Shown here: piece by piece, positions 26,894 to 36,032 of the stretch
Layout: the number at the start of each line of letters is the position of its first letter
How positions within the stretch are numbered: the stretch's first letter is position 1
Assembly: GCF_000969885.1 (NCBI RefSeq)
Contig: NZ_CP009501.1
Location: forward strand, 2,246,908 to 2,310,907
Length of the DNA: 64,000 nucleotides
DNA from: Methanosarcina thermophila TM-1
GTDB taxonomy: Archaea; Halobacteriota; Methanosarcinia; Methanosarcinales; Methanosarcinaceae
Direction of reading: 5' to 3'
The notes under the pieces: generated by a model
What the model saw: only the letters and a program-made list of their open reading frames with translations
Told to the model about the DNA's origin: nothing
The model's database searches: none
Position numbers and translations under genes: made by a program

Positions 26894-27658
26894 TTATCTT
26901 TTGAACCTCTCTTCTTCGAGAAGTTTCAGGACACGGTCCCTTAAACTGTTAACCTCAGGACTTGTCCTGCGCCGTGGGCGAGGCAGGTCTACGGGCACAA
27001 TCTCTTTTATTCTTCCAGGTCTTGTGGTCATGACCAATATCCTGTCTGAGAGAACAACCGCCTCATCCACACTATGGGTCACAAAAATGCAGGTAATGTG
27101 TTTCTGTTCCCATATCTTCAGGAGTTCGTCTTGAAGAATATTTCGAGTCTGGGCATCCAGTGCCCCAAAAGGCTCGTCCATAAGAAGCACTTCAGGTTCA
27201 TTAGCAAGAGCTCTTGCAATTGCAGCCCTCTGCTGCATGCCTCCGGACAGCTCATAAGGATAGCTATTTTTAAACTGTTCCAGGCCTACAAGATCGATAT
27301 ACTTCTCCGCATGCTTCCGAGCTTCAGCTTTACTAATTCCCTGCATCTCTAGCCCGAAAGTAACGTTATCAATGACTGTTCTCCAGGGAAACAGGGAATA
27401 CTGCTGGAAAACCATACCCCTCTTGGGATCAGGACCAGTTATAGGGACTCCATTGAGTGTGATTTCTCCTGAAGTCTGGGTTTCAAGTCCTGCAATAATA
27501 CGAAGCAAGGTAGTTTTCCCGCAGCCAGACGGTCCAAGAATGCAGATAAATTCGCCATCTTCAACATCAAAGCTCACATCGCGTAGAGCTTCCGTAACGC
27601 CATTACCCTCTTTTTTAGTAAATATACGTGAGACATTTTTTATACTTACTCTGCCCAT
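26894..27658 (-). CDS. NitT/TauT-family ABC transporter ATP-binding protein
   Basis: 254 residues. Walker A GPSGCGKTT, Q-loop VFQQYSLFPW, signature LSGGMQQR, Walker B VLLMDEPFGALD and H-loop THSVDEA are all present; VMTTRPGRIKEI at the end is typical of the nitrate/sulfonate/taurine family. ATG at 27658 lies one base beyond the permease stop; an in-frame ATG at 27700 would overlap the permease. Third gene of the importer operon. Confidence 0.9.
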   Translation of the reverse strand: MGRVSIKNVSRIFTKKEGNGVTEALRDVSFDVEDGEFICILGPSGCGKTTLLRIIAGLETQTSGEITLNGVPITGPDPKRGMVFQQYSLFPWRTVIDNVTFGLEMQGISKAEARKHAEKYIDLVGLEQFKNSYPYELSGGMQQRAAIARALANEPEVLLMDEPFGALDAQTRNILQDELLKIWEQKHITCIFVTHSVDEAVVLSDRILVMTTRPGRIKEIVPVDLPRPRRRTSPEVNSLRDRVLKLLEEERFKR

Positions 27659-27659
27659 T

Positions 27660-28448
27660 TTATACCACAGTTCCTGCTGTCCATCTAAGTAATTTTGCAT
27701 CTACATAGTATCTGAAGAAGCGGTCAATTAAAAGGCCTACGAACCCAAGCAGAAGCATGTAAACGAGCACGAAATCCATCCTGTGCAGGTAGTAATTGTG
27801 CCAGATCTGATATCCAAGTCCGTTATCGCTAACTCCGAACATTTCCGCTGCTACAAGGCACATCCAGCCTACTCCCATGGCTATCCTTATTCCTGCAGCA
27901 ATTGAAGGCATAGCTGAAGGAATTGCAATGTAACGTATAAGATCCAGATTCCGAGTACACCCAAGAACCTTTGCTGCCTCAACATAAACTTTCGGGACGT
28001 TTTTAAAACCTGTGTAAGTATTGATAATAATAGGAAAGACCATTCCCACAAACACAACGAAACCTGCAGCCTGGCGAGTAAGCCCAAACCACACGATTGC
28101 AAAGGGAATCCAGGCAAGGGGAGGAATCGGGCGCAGAATTTCGATTATAGGATCGATCGCCCTATCTGCTTTTCTGAACCATCCCATAGTTATTCCGAGT
28201 GGAATTCCTATTGTAAACGCAGCTATAATACCAATTGAGAAATGAACCAGACTTGTCAACGTATCTGTGTAAATTAGCCCGCTTTCGACAATAATAGTGA
28301 AAGAGTTTACTACATCAAAAAAGCTGGGCAGAAGAAACTTATTCTGTACTATTCTATCCGCTACAAGCTGCCATATTGCAACTGCGATTATGAGAGACAA
28401 CGCTTCAATGGCATTCTCTTCTATTGTTTTTATGAAACGGTTCTTCAT
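27660..28448 (-). CDS. NitT/TauT-family ABC transporter permease
   Basis: 262-residue BPD-type permease with about six transmembrane helices. The ATPase-contact EAA loop reads YVEAAKVLGCTRNLDLIRYIAIPSA. Together with the lipoprotein and ATPase it would import an anionic or small organic nutrient (nitrate, sulfonate, taurine, pyrimidine-precursor or similar). Substrate cannot be told from the sequence. It is separated from the binding-protein gene by ~115 bases. Confidence 0.9.
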   Translation of the reverse strand: MKNRFIKTIEENAIEALSLIIAVAIWQLVADRIVQNKFLLPSFFDVVNSFTIIVESGLIYTDTLTSLVHFSIGIIAAFTIGIPLGITMGWFRKADRAIDPIIEILRPIPPLAWIPFAIVWFGLTRQAAGFVVFVGMVFPIIINTYTGFKNVPKVYVEAAKVLGCTRNLDLIRYIAIPSAMPSIAAGIRIAMGVGWMCLVAAEMFGVSDNGLGYQIWHNYYLHRMDFVLVYMLLLGFVGLLIDRFFRYYVDAKLLRWTAGTVV

Positions 28449-28563
28449 GTCTAATTAAAAAGAGTTCTTACTTTTTTACCTTTCCGGCAGACATCATTTC
28501 TCAGAAAAAAGAAAAGTTAAGGTTGCCACTATATAAAACAGAGACAACCGAATTTATTTTAAC

Positions 28564-29565
28564 TTATTCTTGTTCCTGAGCCTGTTTTTCACTCATAACT
28601 TTCTCATAGAAGCTTGTATCAAAGATATCTTCCTTTGTCAGGGATTTTGGAATAATACCAAGTTCATACTGAGTGTTTGAGTAATTGACAGCCGAACTTT
28701 CAATCAATGCAGGATCTGTAATCCACTCTCCATCCCATTCTTCAAGAGATGTCTTTACAGTCTCAAGGTTCTCTGTGGTTTTATTTGAATAAATCTGAGC
28801 AGCTTCGTCTACATTTGCCTGGTTGTACTCTGTTGCTTTAATATGGGTCCTTACAATCTGCTCCACAATCTCCGGGTGTTCCCTGATAAGTTTTCCACTT
28901 ACGACAAGTACACAGCAGGAGTGATTTGCTTCCATCTCTCCAGATTGCACTATAGTACGCCCGTTACCTTCCCTTTCTATAACCGTTGGGGATGGGTGAG
29001 GCAAGAAGACAGCATCAACCCGTTTAGCCGAAATAGCGGTGACGGCATCTCCTGGAGTCATTCCGAGAATTCTCACATCTTTCTCAGCATCAAGCCCGTT
29101 TTCACGGAGCCAGTTCTTTAGCAGGGTATCCTGAATCGTTCCTGGCGGGAAAGTAGCTATCGTAAGTCCTTTTAAGTCTTCAGGGCTTTCATATTCGTGT
29201 TCGGGTCGAAGAACAAGACTTGAGCCGTTTATCTGTACGGGCGTAACAATCTTTGCGTCAAGTCCTTCGCTGAGAGCTGCAACCACAGGGGCTGCCCCGA
29301 CATAAGCGACATCCAGATCTCCAGACATCATAGCTTGCATCTCAGGGGCTCCTGTCGGGAATTGATATTCGTTAATTTTTTCAATTCCATATGGTGCAAG
29401 GTCTTCTTGCCACCATCCTTTCTCAGCCGCAGTCATGTATGCGATCTGGTGGGTACTCGGCTGATAGCCAATGTTCAATTCAGTAAGATCATCGGATGCG
29501 CAGCCGGATACGAAGATTGATGCTAGCAGCAATAAAATAAGTGTGAATATACCTATTTTTTTCAA
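28564..29565 (-). CDS. NitT/TauT-family ABC transporter substrate-binding lipoprotein
   Basis: 333 residues. Signal peptide with lipobox FVSGC; Cys22 is the lipid anchor. SsuA/TauA-like fold: LNIGYQPSTHQIAYMTAAEKGWW, GAPEMQAMMSGDLDVAYVGAAPVV, LKGLTIATFPPGTIQDTLLKNWL, KRVDAVFLPHPSPTVIE. The GWWQ and GDLDVAYVGAAP motifs are family hallmarks. First gene of the three-gene minus-strand operon; its upstream region has unusual 18/19-base tandem repeats. Ligand unknown. Confidence 0.88.
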   Translation of the reverse strand: MKKIGIFTLILLLLASIFVSGCASDDLTELNIGYQPSTHQIAYMTAAEKGWWQEDLAPYGIEKINEYQFPTGAPEMQAMMSGDLDVAYVGAAPVVAALSEGLDAKIVTPVQINGSSLVLRPEHEYESPEDLKGLTIATFPPGTIQDTLLKNWLRENGLDAEKDVRILGMTPGDAVTAISAKRVDAVFLPHPSPTVIEREGNGRTIVQSGEMEANHSCCVLVVSGKLIREHPEIVEQIVRTHIKATEYNQANVDEAAQIYSNKTTENLETVKTSLEEWDGEWITDPALIESSAVNYSNTQYELGIIPKSLTKEDIFDTSFYEKVMSEKQAQEQE

Positions 29566-29592
29566 AATCTCACCTCGTTAATTCTTAAAACT

Positions 29593-29684
29593 GACAATAA
29601 TCCTGTAATGATAATAGTCCCTATAAATGACAATAATCCTATAAATGATAATAGTCCCTATAAATGACAATAATCCTATAAATG
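29593..29684. repeat. alternating 18/19-bp tandem repeats upstream of importer operon
   Basis: GACAATAATCCTATAAAT and GATAATAGTCCCTATAAAT alternate for five units (a ~37-base super-unit 2.5 times). They begin ~28 bases upstream of the lipoprotein ATG, so they fall in its leader or promoter. Repeat expansion here could affect expression. Confidence 0.8.
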
Positions 29685-30011
29685 ACAGACTTTTTTTTCT
29701 CTAAATTATTTTTTTGATTTCGGGTCTTCTTAAGGAATAATTAATAACTTCTCCTGATTTCCATAAACTTTTTTGCGAAGAATTTCTTTTTTTCAAATAA
29801 AAGTCCTGGTAAGAAATAAAAAATAAATATATGCAGTGAGTATCAATATTTTTTACGTTTCCTATATATATCTTCTCAATGCCGTCATGATTATATCCCA
29901 AATGTATTAATACAACGGGATATATTTCTCATTAAGGACTAAATCTTCTGTGAAATGTAAATTATTTCCCAAAAACAAAAATTTTCTAGAGGGTTTAAAA
30001 GGTTGAATTTT

Positions 30012-30533
30012 ATGAATGTTGCAGACAAGGTTATCAAATCCGCATTCGAATCCGATGAGGTTTTTCAAAAAACGCTTTCCACTGTAATTAAAGAGGATCT
30101 TAACCTCACTGCTGTGGATTTTGCCAAAAAAGCAAATATCCCCCCAAGCACCCTTTACAAGATCCTGTCAGGCAATCGGGACCCCAACATTAAAACCCTC
30201 CGCCAGATCGTGAAAACCATCCGTGATATTAAAGTATCAGACAGTGGAGAATTTATTGCTGTCATTGCAGCTCGCTCTGTGCTTGACAATATCGTGGAGA
30301 CAAAGAAGAAGATATCCGGCAGGCTGATTACAATCAGGGAATACTCGGCAACCTCAATGGAAGAAGCTATAATAGCAGCCGTTAACGCCGAGAGAGACGG
30401 AGCAAAAGCCCTGGTCTGCGCTCCCATAGTGAGCCCGACTGTAGAAAAGATTGTAAATATTCCAGTCACGACAATTATCCCGAAGAACAGTCTTATAGAT
30501 GCGATTGAACTTGCGCTTAAAAAGATGGAGTGA
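30012..30533 (+). CDS. HTH (Xre-type) transcriptional regulator
   Basis: 173 residues. An N-terminal helix-turn-helix lies at ~25-70: LTAVDFAKKANIPPSTLYKILSGNRDPNIKTLRQIVK, a lambda-repressor-like pattern. The C-terminal domain (~95-170) has SMEEAIIAAVNAERDGAKALVCAP, a PrpR/Rossmann-like half found in archaeal regulators of this type and possibly a ligand sensor. ATG at 30012 is six bases after AGGTTGA; a TTG at 30003 is inside that site. It is divergent from the ABC importer, so it may regulate it (inference). Confidence 0.8.
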   Translation: MNVADKVIKSAFESDEVFQKTLSTVIKEDLNLTAVDFAKKANIPPSTLYKILSGNRDPNIKTLRQIVKTIRDIKVSDSGEFIAVIAARSVLDNIVETKKKISGRLITIREYSATSMEEAIIAAVNAERDGAKALVCAPIVSPTVEKIVNIPVTTIIPKNSLIDAIELALKKME

Positions 30534-30706
30534 TCGTTAGGAAAAAAGCAGTATTATATTTGAAGAGAAATAAAATCTGGGAAAACACCTGATATCCGAA
30601 ATAAAAAGCAATTTAAAGTATATACAGAATTTCCAAAAGCGGTAAGTTAAACTAAACTTGAATCAAGTCTGAGTCAAATCTTAATTCTATTAAAAATGAA
30701 AAAGAC

Positions 30707-30727
30707 CCGCGTTAATTTGAAACGCGG
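30707..30727. terminator. bidirectional hairpin between convergent genes
   Basis: CCGCGTT (30707-30713) pairs with AACGCGG (30721-30727), loop AATTTGA. On the minus strand it is followed by a T-rich stretch, so it best fits termination near the S-layer-type gene. Confidence 0.55.
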
Positions 30728-30817
30728 AAATTCTGAATCTAATTTTTTAACTTTTGTTTTTCTTTGGCTTTCTTTATCTCTGAATTCTATTTTACTACCG
30801 CTTTTACCTCCACTAAT

Positions 30818-33800
30818 TTACTTTTTAAGTTCCTTTATTTTTTCCTGAATCATTGAGATATCCCCGCCACCTTTTGTAAAGAAGTAGGCAGCTCCACCTA
30901 CTATTAGCAGGAAAAAGGCTCCAAGCGCATAGAGCAGTAAGGAAGACTTCTCTTTTACAGTGTAGGTTGCGGTTTCTCCTCCAACTTCTACCCTGTAGGT
31001 TCCAGGCACCTCTTCTACGTGCTCAAAGGTTACAGTGGTGTTCTTCCCTACATCCAGGGAAATTTCTTTTGATTCGGTTGCGTTTCCGTTTATAAACAAT
31101 TCCACACTCTGATTTCCTGCAGCGTTGCCTATGTTTCCGACGTCAATTGAGATTTTTGCAGCCTTTCCTGCACTTACTTCTAAGGGCTCAACTACAAGGT
31201 TTGAGAATTCGAAGATGGCTTCAAAGTCTCTTACTCTTATATCTTCTTCCAGATCCAGGAATCCTTCTTTTGTCACGCTCAGTTTAAGAGTGCCGCTTTT
31301 ATCTGTCTTATAGGAGACTTTTCCATCAGGTCCCGTTTTGTTAACTAAGTTCCCGTTAATCGAAACATTTGCACCCTCAATTGGGTCGCCACCGATTGCC
31401 TTGACAACCTCAATTTCCAGGGTATCCCCGACATAAGCCGTTTCAGGTGAAACACTAACTGTCATTTTCTCTTTCGGAGGAATGACATTGACGTTCTTGT
31501 TTGCAGTTGTGTATCCATCTTTTTGTGCAGTCAATTTAAGGGGTCCGATATTCTCTGCAGTGTATTTAACAGTCCCATTAGCGTCGGTCTTACCTATATT
31601 AGTCGTGTTAACATTTACGCTGGCACCTTCGACCGGGCTGTCACCTGCAGTCACTCCGATATCAAAAGTGTCACCTACAACGATCTCATCAGGCACGCTG
31701 ATCTTGAGCTCTCTGCTGGCTCCATCTTCGTTCTGGATTTCTACAGCAGGATAGAACCTGAGAACATTGTCATCAGCTACTTTGAAGCTGATATTGCCCA
31801 TGATCTCGATTGTTTCTCCCCTATCAAGCCCGATATCATCATCATTCTTCATTCTAATGCCACTTTCGGAAACACTGCTAACCTCCATCTCGCCAAAGCT
31901 TTCTCCATTTTCGATTTCAATGTACTCATCCGAAATCTGGAAAATACCCTGTGTGAAAACAGCCGAGGTCTCAGTTCCTGCGAAGACTGTGCCGAAGTGT
32001 ACTATGATCAGGGGTATATCCTCAGCTTCCCCAATGTCGGTTTCGTAAATATAATCCTGATTGGAGGCAACGAAAGCCTCATCTACCACTTCTCCATCCT
32101 TCTCGAGCTGTACCCAGACAGTATCCCCATTAATGTCTACTTCCACGATGTTCAGGGAATAGCCGTTTTCAAGCACAAGAGCAGAACCTGAGTACATGGA
32201 CTTCCTGTCATCACTGTCTATAAGGATTTTAGCAAGAATATTATCCGAGAGAAGGCTTACGTCGTCTACTGCTCCGTTAACGGCTCCCTCATCATATCCT
32301 GCAAAATACTTGTCTGCCATAAACCCTACGACCATGAAATTGCCCCAGTTACGGTATTCGAACTGAACTTTCTGAGGCTTGGATTCATAGACCAGTTTAT
32401 CGGATGGGATAGTCCTGCCATTCAGTTCTTCTACCCTAAGCTCTTCAGTTCCGATTCCCTCATCTATGTTATAATAGAAACCTTCAAAGTTGAAAGGATT
32501 CCAGACAGGAGTAGAGTTTCCATCTTTATCCTCATCATAAACAGTCCCGCGAAGCTCGTAAGTTCCGGATTCTGAGGTATCGAGAATGGGAGCAAAACGC
32601 AGTTTACTGTCATCGGCAACCCTGAGTTTTATCTTACCCATGAGGTCGATAGTTTCGCCTTTATCAAGTCCGATACTATCTTCATTTTCCATTCTTATTT
32701 CATTACTGCTAGTGGACTTTACTTCCATTTCTCCGAAGGTGTCTCCATTATTGATTTCTATATAATTGTCCGAGATCTGGAAAACCCCTTCAATAAATGC
32801 AGCCGAGGTTTCAGTGCCTGAGAAAACTGTACCGAAATGGGCAATGATTATAGGTACATCTTCAGCTTCGCCAAGGTCAGTCTCATAGACATAGTCCTGT
32901 CCAGAGGAAATAAAAGCGTCATCCACAACATTTCCATCTTTCTCAAGCTGTATCCAGACAGTTTTCCCATTAACGTCAACCTCCACGATATTCAGGGAAT
33001 AACCGTCTTCGAGGATAAGAGAGTCTCCTGCATACGCTGATTTTTTATCATCGCTGTCTATGAGGATCTTGGAGAGAATACCGTCAGAAATCAGGCTAAC
33101 ATCATCACCTATAACTGAGTTTTCACTGTAGCCTGCAAAGTATTTCTCTGCCATGAACCCTATAACCTGGTAGGAACCCCACCTATTATATTCAAAATCA
33201 GTCTCAGTAGGTCTTGTTATATACTTGATGTTTCCTGCATCTATACTTCTTTCTATATTTTCAATCCTCATTTCTTCTGAGGATACACCGGAATCAAGGT
33301 CATAGTAGAAGCCTGAGTAACTCTGTGCGTTCCAGGTATAGGTAGTGGGCATCCCCTCTTCCCATATTCTGTTCCCACTTGCTGGAGCTTCAATTGTTAC
33401 ATTCCAGGTCCGTGTAGATTGGTCGTATACGCCGCTGGGATCACTGATTACTGCTTTGAGTGTATAAACAGTCGCATTGTCCCCTCTAAGTTCGTATGAA
33501 GAAGAAGTCACGCCTGTATCAGTTTTTTGATTTATATCATTGACAAACCACTCAACGTTAATACTCTGGTTGTTTGTAGAACTTACACTGAAGGTCTGCG
33601 ATTTTCCCTGCTCTACTTTAACCGTTTCCTCAGAGGGGGCAAAATTAACAGGCACTCCTTCTGCTGATACTGTCCAATCCCATCTATAGCTTGCAGTTTC
33701 GTTACCATCCTCGGCTATAACAGTGACGTTATATATGCCTGCTGAAGATGCAGTGGTGTTTTGATACATATCTGACATTGCTCTAATAGCCGGTTTAACT

Positions 33801-34255
33801 TGTTGTCCGTCTATATACCAGGTGATGTTTGCTTCCTTGTTTGTCTCAATGCTAAATTCCTGGGATTCTCCTATTCTTGTACTTGGATTAGTCTGAGGAT
33901 TTGGGTTTATAATCGCCAGTGCACCTGCAGTACCTTCTACATTCCAGATTATTGGATCTAATCCATCTATACTGGCTATCACCTGGTATGATCCCTGCTG
34001 AAGAGTATGATCGAGAGTTGCAACATTATTACTATCGGTTTGTGTTGTTGTTGTCTCTCCTCTTATATTCCATGTGACAGTGGCACTTTCATTTAAAGGA
34101 ATAGCAAATATTTGAGATGTACCTGCTATCCCTGTAACAGTTGAGTTCGTTGAGGGTGTAGGGTCTGCTACCAGACTCGGGGCTGCTGTTACAGCTCCGC
34201 AAAATAGCCCCAGCACCATAATTGCTGTAAATATCTGTAAACTAGCTTTTTTCAT
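30818..34255 (-). CDS. S-layer-family surface protein with two S-layer domains and Ig-like extension
   Basis: 1145 residues, secreted and membrane-anchored. Signal peptide ~1-25. Residues ~25-290 contain three Ig/PKD-like repeats, each with a W-x-I/V or W-F-V strand. Two tandem Methanosarcina S-layer domains follow (~295-560 and ~575-850), each opening with W-N...GFYYD/NxDxG and ending FGEMEV.S...DIGLD(K/R)GETI. Then come two carboxypeptidase-regulatory-like domains (~865-1010), a CARDB-like domain (~1020-1105), one transmembrane helix (~1112-1132) and a short basic tail. The known major S-layer protein of the genus is much shorter and lacks the Ig-like N-terminus, so this is a larger relative. 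Single gene. Confidence 0.88.
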   Translation of the reverse strand: MKKASLQIFTAIMVLGLFCGAVTAAPSLVADPTPSTNSTVTGIAGTSQIFAIPLNESATVTWNIRGETTTTQTDSNNVATLDHTLQQGSYQVIASIDGLDPIIWNVEGTAGALAIINPNPQTNPSTRIGESQEFSIETNKEANITWYIDGQQVKPAIRAMSDMYQNTTASSAGIYNVTVIAEDGNETASYRWDWTVSAEGVPVNFAPSEETVKVEQGKSQTFSVSSTNNQSINVEWFVNDINQKTDTGVTSSSYELRGDNATVYTLKAVISDPSGVYDQSTRTWNVTIEAPASGNRIWEEGMPTTYTWNAQSYSGFYYDLDSGVSSEEMRIENIERSIDAGNIKYITRPTETDFEYNRWGSYQVIGFMAEKYFAGYSENSVIGDDVSLISDGILSKILIDSDDKKSAYAGDSLILEDGYSLNIVEVDVNGKTVWIQLEKDGNVVDDAFISSGQDYVYETDLGEAEDVPIIIAHFGTVFSGTETSAAFIEGVFQISDNYIEINNGDTFGEMEVKSTSSNEIRMENEDSIGLDKGETIDLMGKIKLRVADDSKLRFAPILDTSESGTYELRGTVYDEDKDGNSTPVWNPFNFEGFYYNIDEGIGTEELRVEELNGRTIPSDKLVYESKPQKVQFEYRNWGNFMVVGFMADKYFAGYDEGAVNGAVDDVSLLSDNILAKILIDSDDRKSMYSGSALVLENGYSLNIVEVDINGDTVWVQLEKDGEVVDEAFVASNQDYIYETDIGEAEDIPLIIVHFGTVFAGTETSAVFTQGIFQISDEYIEIENGESFGEMEVSSVSESGIRMKNDDDIGLDRGETIEIMGNISFKVADDNVLRFYPAVEIQNEDGASRELKISVPDEIVVGDTFDIGVTAGDSPVEGASVNVNTTNIGKTDANGTVKYTAENIGPLKLTAQKDGYTTANKNVNVIPPKEKMTVSVSPETAYVGDTLEIEVVKAIGGDPIEGANVSINGNLVNKTGPDGKVSYKTDKSGTLKLSVTKEGFLDLEEDIRVRDFEAIFEFSNLVVEPLEVSAGKAAKISIDVGNIGNAAGNQSVELFINGNATESKEISLDVGKNTTVTFEHVEEVPGTYRVEVGGETATYTVKEKSSLLLYALGAFFLLIVGGAAYFFTKGGGDISMIQEKIKELKK

Positions 34256-34420
34256 AGTCGATCCTTCTGAACCTTGTGCATAAATTATATTATGAATTTA
34301 GTCAGTTTAACCCGGAGTTTACTCAATTTTTATGATCTAAGGGGATTAATCAATCAAGAATTCTTAATTTTTCTTCTTTCTCACCCTGGCTTCTATTTGT
34401 GGGGGTAACTTAACTTTTAA

Positions 34421-35443
34421 TCAGGAGGACCCATCAATTGTCTCGGCTTTTAGCTGCTGGTATCCTCGCTGCGCTATAGTTGTAAGCTTGCATTCGGGGG
34501 ATTCAAGTACAATGCCCGCTTCATACATTGTGCATTCTCCTATAACAGTTAAGTTACATATATTTTGTACTTTTTTCATCTCTTGCGGGTCAATTGTAAA
34601 AAGAAGTTCAAAATCTCCGCCTGTATAGAGGGCAAGTTCCCTCAGTTTGTCGGGGTTTGAGGCGAATTCTCTGACTTCTTTGAGGATAGGAAGGGAATCT
34701 TCCCAGATCCTGAAGCCTACATGGCTCTGTCTGGCAAGGTCGTAAAGAGACATTGCAAGACCGTCACTTGTATCTATCATGGATGTGACTGCCCCGGACT
34801 CTGCCATTTGTCTGGCTTCCTTAATGCGCGGAATTGGCTCAAAAAGTGCCTTCAGAACAGTCTCACTCACTGGTTTTTTCAATTGTAGGGCTTCCAGAGC
34901 TGCCCCCGCTGAGCCTGTATATCCAGTGACGCATACAAGATCACCTGGTCTTGCTCCGCGCCGAAGAAGGAGCTGACTTTTTTTTACCTTGCCCAGCGCC
35001 GTCCCTGTAATCGTCAGTTCTGCGTGGGTGTCAAGATCGCCTCCGATAATCGCAGTTCCACAGAATTCAGCACACGCCTGCATACCTTTTGCAAGCGCTT
35101 CAACAAAATTAATTTCGGTATCTGAAGGCATCCCGATTGCCATAATAAGCCCTATGGGTTCTGCACCCATGGCTGCAACATCACTGAGGTTTACCGCTGC
35201 TGACATCCAGCCCATTTGCCAGGCTGTCATCTCCTCCGGAAAATCCGTGGTTCTGTGCAGCATATCGGTAGTAACAACCAGGCAGTCTTCGCCTTTCAGG
35301 TCAAGGACGGCGCAGTCATCCGAACCTGCACCAATAAGGATTCCTTCCTGCCCTTTTTCCTTGCCATCAGGAGCTTTAAAAATCTCGGATAAGATGGAGA
35401 TTAGAGCGCGTTCCCCAATTGAAGATACTTTTGTGTCTTTCAT
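34421..35443 (-). CDS. thiL: thiamine-monophosphate kinase
   Basis: 340-residue enzyme of the PurM/ThiL superfamily that phosphorylates thiamine monophosphate to thiamine diphosphate, the cofactor used by PorAB. Landmarks: GSDDCAVLDL, VTTDMLHRTTDFP, MGWMSAAVNLSDVAAMGAEPIG, GGDLDTHAELTITGTALG, DTSDGLAMSLYDLARQS and TGGDFELLFTI. All Mg-ATP Asp residues appear present. A minus-strand TATA-like TTTATAAAAAG lies ~35 bases upstream. Single gene. Confidence 0.93.
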   Translation of the reverse strand: MKDTKVSSIGERALISILSEIFKAPDGKEKGQEGILIGAGSDDCAVLDLKGEDCLVVTTDMLHRTTDFPEEMTAWQMGWMSAAVNLSDVAAMGAEPIGLIMAIGMPSDTEINFVEALAKGMQACAEFCGTAIIGGDLDTHAELTITGTALGKVKKSQLLLRRGARPGDLVCVTGYTGSAGAALEALQLKKPVSETVLKALFEPIPRIKEARQMAESGAVTSMIDTSDGLAMSLYDLARQSHVGFRIWEDSLPILKEVREFASNPDKLRELALYTGGDFELLFTIDPQEMKKVQNICNLTVIGECTMYEAGIVLESPECKLTTIAQRGYQQLKAETIDGSS

Positions 35444-35800
35444 GGTCTTTTTTGAAAAAGTAACCTTTGCTTTTACTTTTTATAAACACATGCCCTCTGT
35501 GAGCTAAAATGCACTGAGTTTCTCTCCTTTATTTAATTTGTGTAACGTGCAAAGTTACACAAAAAGTTAGTAATATTCACGGAGATTTCCTATATTCAGA
35601 GAGATTTTTCTATATCTAATAAAATCTATAAAACTTTTGTAAACTTCAAATTCATTCAAACTTAAAACGTGGTTTTCTATAAAAAGCCAGAGTAAATGAT
35701 TAAAAAGGAGACGTTCTCAGAGCTGGAGAGAACAATTGCTAAAAAAGTGTAGAGTTTGAAACTGGGAACAAATTATTAAGAAAAAAATGAAGATAAAAGT
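35444..35800. other. AT-rich spacer between thiL and repeats
   Basis: Contains the thiL promoter on the minus strand near 35475-35490. Otherwise AT-rich with short repeats of GAGATTTCCTATA/GAGATTTTTCTATA (35580-35615). No coding sequence is visible. Confidence 0.4.
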
Positions 35801-35828
35801 TGTAAAACAGGAAATTAAAAACAAGAAA

Positions 35829-35968
35829 TCCAGAGCAAGAAACTGAGAACAAAAAGTCCAGAGCAAGAAACTGAGAACAAAAAGTCCAGAGCAAGAAACT
35901 GAGAACAAAAAGTCCAGAGCAAGAAACTGAGAACAAGGAGTCTAGGGCAAGAAATTAAAAACAAGAAA
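35829..35968. repeat. 28-bp tandem repeat, five full copies plus degenerate flanks
   Basis: Units at 35829, 35857, 35885, 35913 and 35941, each 28 bases. The first three are identical (TCCAGAGCAAGAAACTGAGA + ACAAAAAG), the fourth has two changes and the fifth several. Degenerate units flank both ends (from ~35801 and to ~35992). Units abut directly with no spacers. Short open frames across it only encode the repeat. Confidence 0.92.
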
Positions 35969-36032
35969 TGCAGAGCAAGAAATTAAAGATAAACTGAAGA
36001 ATAAAAAACACCGAAGAATAAAAAATGGAATA

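Noticed and set aside
31523-32191. 222-codon plus-strand frame opposite the S-layer-type gene
   Set aside because: Arises from codon bias on the other strand; no recognisable domain or ribosome binding site.
35717-35936. Two overlapping minus-strand frames of repeated FSVSCSGLFVLSFLLWTF-like sequence
   Set aside because: They are translations of the 28-bp tandem repeat, not genes.
35829-35968. CRISPR array
   Set aside because: Units of 28 bases abut directly with no unique spacers, and no cas genes are near.
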